Assembly (NCBI GenBank): GCA_900551555.1
Contig: URWC01000107.1
Location: 1-6,608, forward strand
Reading direction: 5' to 3'
Origin: an uncultured Collinsella sp.
Lineage (GTDB): Bacteria; Actinomycetota; Coriobacteriia; Coriobacteriales; Coriobacteriaceae
DNA: 6,608 nt
Part shown: one piece after another, positions 4,591 through 6,608 of the stretch
Layout: each line of letters opens with the position of its first letter
Numbering within the stretch: position 1 is the stretch's first letter
Made by a program: the position numbers and the translations under genes
Notes under the pieces: generated by a model
Databases searched by the model: none
What the model was told of the DNA's origin: nothing
What the model saw: the letters and a program-made list of their open reading frames with translations, nothing else

Positions 4591-6324
4591 CTACATCTCG
4601 TCGAGCATAATCCAGGCCGAGCTGTCCTGCGCGAGCTTGCCGTCTGCGAGCGGTGATGAAGTGAGCAGGACCTTGCCCGCCGGCAGCTCCACAGGCGCTG
4701 CGCCGAAATTCGTCACACATGCCCAGCCATTGTCACGGCGATAGGCGATGACGCCGCCCTCGGCACCCTCGGCACCATCCGCAAGACCGGTGCATCCGTC
4801 AAGATCGAGCCATGCAAGGTCGTTGGCACAACCGCGCAACTTGCGCCGCAGCCCAAGGGCGTCGCGATAGAGCGTAAGCATCGATGCCGGATCAGCCTCT
4901 TCCCTATCGACAGCGTAGTCGGAAAACCACGCGGGCTGCGGCAGATGAGGCGCCGCATCGGCGCCCGCCGGCGAAAAACCAAACGATCCGCCCTGCGCGG
5001 GATCGTCCGCCGACGCCCACGGCAGGGGAACACGGCAGCCGTCGCGCCCCTTCTCGCGCTTCGGTCCGTGCGTATTGGTCGCGTTAGGGTCTTCGAGCGC
5101 AGCCCACGGGATATCCGCTACCTCAAAAAGGCCGAGCTCCTCGCCCTGATACACGTATGCTGAGCCCGGAAGCGCCAGCTCAAGCAAAAGGGCCGCCCGC
5201 GCGCGGCGCTCGCCGAGCTCACGGTTCTCGTCATAAGACGACCCATCGCGCAAAAGCCAGTCGAGTGCGATCTGGTGGTAGCGCGTCGCCTTGATCTGCG
5301 GCAGAGCATAGCGCGTCGCCACGCGCGGCACGTCGTGGTTGGAGAGCACCCAGGTCGAGGCGGAATCGGACTCGACGGCAGCCTTCAAGCCCTCCTCGAT
5401 TGCGGTATGCATGTCGTCATAGGTCCAAGTAGCCTTGGCGAACTCAAAGTTGAACGTCTGCCCGAGCTCGCTGGGACGAGCGTAGAGATACTGGCGCTCG
5501 GGCAGCACCCACGCCTCGGCAACGGCACTGCGCGGCGGATCATAACGGTCGAACACGCGGCGCCACTCGCGATAGATCTCGTGGACCTCGTTGCGGTCCC
5601 ACAGCGGATGGGTTCCGTCGTCAACCATGTCATCGCCCTCGGCGAGATGCCAACGGTCGAGATCATCGCGATCGAGGTCCTTGGCGAGACCATGAGCCAC
5701 ATCGATACGGAAGCCATCGACGCCCCGATCGCTCCAAAACGCGAGGACGTCACAAAAGAATGTGTGGACCTCGGGGCATGACCAGTCAAAGTCGGGCTGC
5801 TCGGGCGTAAACATATGCAGATACCACTGACCGTCCGCAACACGCGTCCAGGCGGGGCCACCAAAGTTGGCATTCCAATTGGTAGGAGGCAGCTCGCCAT
5901 GCTCGCCTCGACCGTCGCGGAAGATGTAACGGGCGCGCTCAGGCGATCCGGGACCGGCGGCAAGAGCGGCTTTGAACCAAGGGTGCTGATCGGATGAGTG
6001 GTTGGGCACGATGTCGACGATTACCTTGATGTCGCGCTCGTGGGCAGCAGCGACCATATCATCGAAGTCGTCAAGCGATCCGAGACGCGGGTCGACATCG
6101 CAGTAGTCCGCCACGTCATAGCCGCCGTCGACAAGCGGCGATGGATAGAACGGGCTCAGCCATATGGCCTCGATGCCCAGCCGCTCAAGATAGTCCATCT
6201 GCTGGGTAATGCCCGCGATATCGCCCAGACCCGAACCGGTCGAATCCTTAAACGAGCGCGGGTAAATCTGATAGATCGCGGCATCGGACATCCATGAACG
6301 CGAAGAGTTTTTTTCTGTAGCCAT
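4591..6324 (-). CDS. Alpha-glucosidase / oligo-1,6-glucosidase family (GH13)
   Basis: A cytoplasmic GH13 glucosidase of 577 residues that releases glucose from the non-reducing end of alpha-linked gluco-oligosaccharides. It starts with AAIYQIYPRSF (15-25), typical of the family. Conserved region I is DIVPNH (104-109), region V QPDFDW (176-181), and region II GFRIDVAHG (204-212) with nucleophile D208. The acid/base is E270 in AVAEAW, and region IV is LSNHD (327-331) with D331. QGEELG is at 393-398 and a short beta domain follows. There is no signal peptide. The ATG at 6324 has AAGGGAG (6340-6334) 9 bases upstream; an in-frame TTG at 6453 lacks a ribosome site and adds an unrelated hydrophobic tail. 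Region II and overall style resemble actinobacterial alpha-glucosidases. Val after the nucleophile leans toward alpha-1,6 activity by the known Val/Thr rule, but exact specificity cannot be read. No transporter or regulator gene is adjacent. Confidence 0.92.
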   Translation of the reverse strand: MATEKNSSRSWMSDAAIYQIYPRSFKDSTGSGLGDIAGITQQMDYLERLGIEAIWLSPFYPSPLVDGGYDVADYCDVDPRLGSLDDFDDMVAAAHERDIKVIVDIVPNHSSDQHPWFKAALAAGPGSPERARYIFRDGRGEHGELPPTNWNANFGGPAWTRVADGQWYLHMFTPEQPDFDWSCPEVHTFFCDVLAFWSDRGVDGFRIDVAHGLAKDLDRDDLDRWHLAEGDDMVDDGTHPLWDRNEVHEIYREWRRVFDRYDPPRSAVAEAWVLPERQYLYARPSELGQTFNFEFAKATWTYDDMHTAIEEGLKAAVESDSASTWVLSNHDVPRVATRYALPQIKATRYHQIALDWLLRDGSSYDENRELGERRARAALLLELALPGSAYVYQGEELGLFEVADIPWAALEDPNATNTHGPKREKGRDGCRVPLPWASADDPAQGGSFGFSPAGADAAPHLPQPAWFSDYAVDREEADPASMLTLYRDALGLRRKLRGCANDLAWLDLDGCTGLADGAEGAEGGVIAYRRDNGWACVTNFGAAPVELPAGKVLLTSSPLADGKLAQDSSAWIMLDEM

Positions 6325-6608
6325 GGGGCGCGTCTCCCTTGCAACGAGATTTTGTGAGACGACCACGATGATACGCCCAAGGCAGACAATCGCGGCAAAC
6401 AACGCCACACCCACGCCCCAAAAATGCTCGCTCCCTCTCGGGTTCGAGCCCAAGGGGCGGGTTGACCAATTAGGCGAAAGAATGGAAGACTCACTCTCCC
6501 GGCCGCGACAGCGAGCGGGCTCCGGGTGGCCCAGGTTGCCGCGAAAGAGGAGGGAAGCGTACTTTATGTACGCGACCGACGATTGAGGGGCAAGATGGGG
6601 TGCCCGGA
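6325..6608. other. Upstream region of the alpha-glucosidase gene, no gene recognised
   Basis: These 284 bases contain no convincing gene. A plus-strand frame (6323-6586, 87 residues) has no ribosome site and overlaps the alpha-glucosidase start. I found no well-spaced -35/-10 pair for the alpha-glucosidase. Visible structures are a perfect 6-bp palindrome around TTTAT at 6557-6573 (GCGTAC/GTACGC) and a GC-rich inverted repeat near 6498-6528 (CCCGG...CCGGG). The GC-rich right end may be a repeat or part of a neighbouring gene outside the window. Confidence 0.4.
6557..6573. repeat. Small perfect inverted repeat
   Basis: GCGTAC (6557-6562) and GTACGC (6568-6573) flank TTTAT. It could be an operator, part of an intergenic repeat or chance. 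No gene or promoter is tied to it. Confidence 0.35.

Noticed and set aside
6325..6360. Possible LacI-family operator near TTGCAA upstream of the alpha-glucosidase
   Set aside because: Only a six-base palindrome without the flanking symmetry of such operators; expected by chance.
6325..6453. Longer alpha-glucosidase start (TTG at 6453) with a hydrophobic N-terminus that could mimic a signal peptide
   Set aside because: No ribosome site, and the segment lies upstream of a good AAGGGAG site for the ATG at 6324; the enzyme family is cytoplasmic.
6436..6460. tRNA T-arm-like string CGGGTTCGAGCCC
   Set aside because: It is identical to part of the tRNA-Gly T arm, but the flanks do not complete a 5-bp T stem and no anticodon or acceptor arm can be built around it.

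Overview
The window reads as bacterial DNA from strictly anaerobic gut lineages, and it appears to be composite. The left part (about 1-3050) has the look of Faecalibacterium or a close relative (Oscillospirales). Two copies of a palindromic intergenic repeat that I associate with that group (border CCTCTCAGTC on the minus strand) sit directly after the stop codons of nrdG and nrdD. The right part (about 3100-6608) has the look of a Coriobacteriia member such as Collinsella: GC-rich coding with many TCG, CCG and GTC codons, an actinobacterial-type GH13 alpha-glucosidase, and tRNA genes with encoded CCA. The change falls inside the nrdD reading frame, which stays open. It may be an assembly chimera or a real recombination; the sequence alone cannot decide.

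Layout, left to right: the 3' part of a recQ-type helicase gene on the plus strand, ending at 683; a strong, probably bidirectional terminator hairpin (693-738); a palindromic repeat; nrdG (minus, 822-1373); a second palindromic repeat; nrdD (minus, 1443-3614); a leader of about 220 bases; and a minus-strand promoter flanked and overlapped by two NrdR-box-like sites with centres 32 bp apart. Next come a structured non-coding stretch and an apparent integration scar with a 12-bp tandem repeat (about 3900-4250). A two-gene tRNA operon follows (minus; tRNA-Gly-GCC then tRNA-Val-GAC) with a clear promoter and terminator. Last is a GH13 alpha-glucosidase gene (minus, 4591-6324) with a 284-base upstream region that holds no convincing gene.

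Working together: nrdD and nrdG form the class III anaerobic ribonucleotide reductase module. NrdG uses S-adenosylmethionine and an iron-sulfur cluster to install the glycyl radical on NrdD, which then makes dNTPs from NTPs without oxygen. The NrdR sites predict repression when deoxynucleotides (dATP) are plentiful. RecQ acts in recombination repair. The tRNA operon and the alpha-glucosidase are separate units. I found no CRISPR array, toxin-antitoxin pair, phage defence system or intact mobile element. The points most worth following are the composite nrdD, the repeats abutting both nrd stop codons, the RecQ that seems to lack a winged-helix domain, and the tRNA-linked repeat scar.
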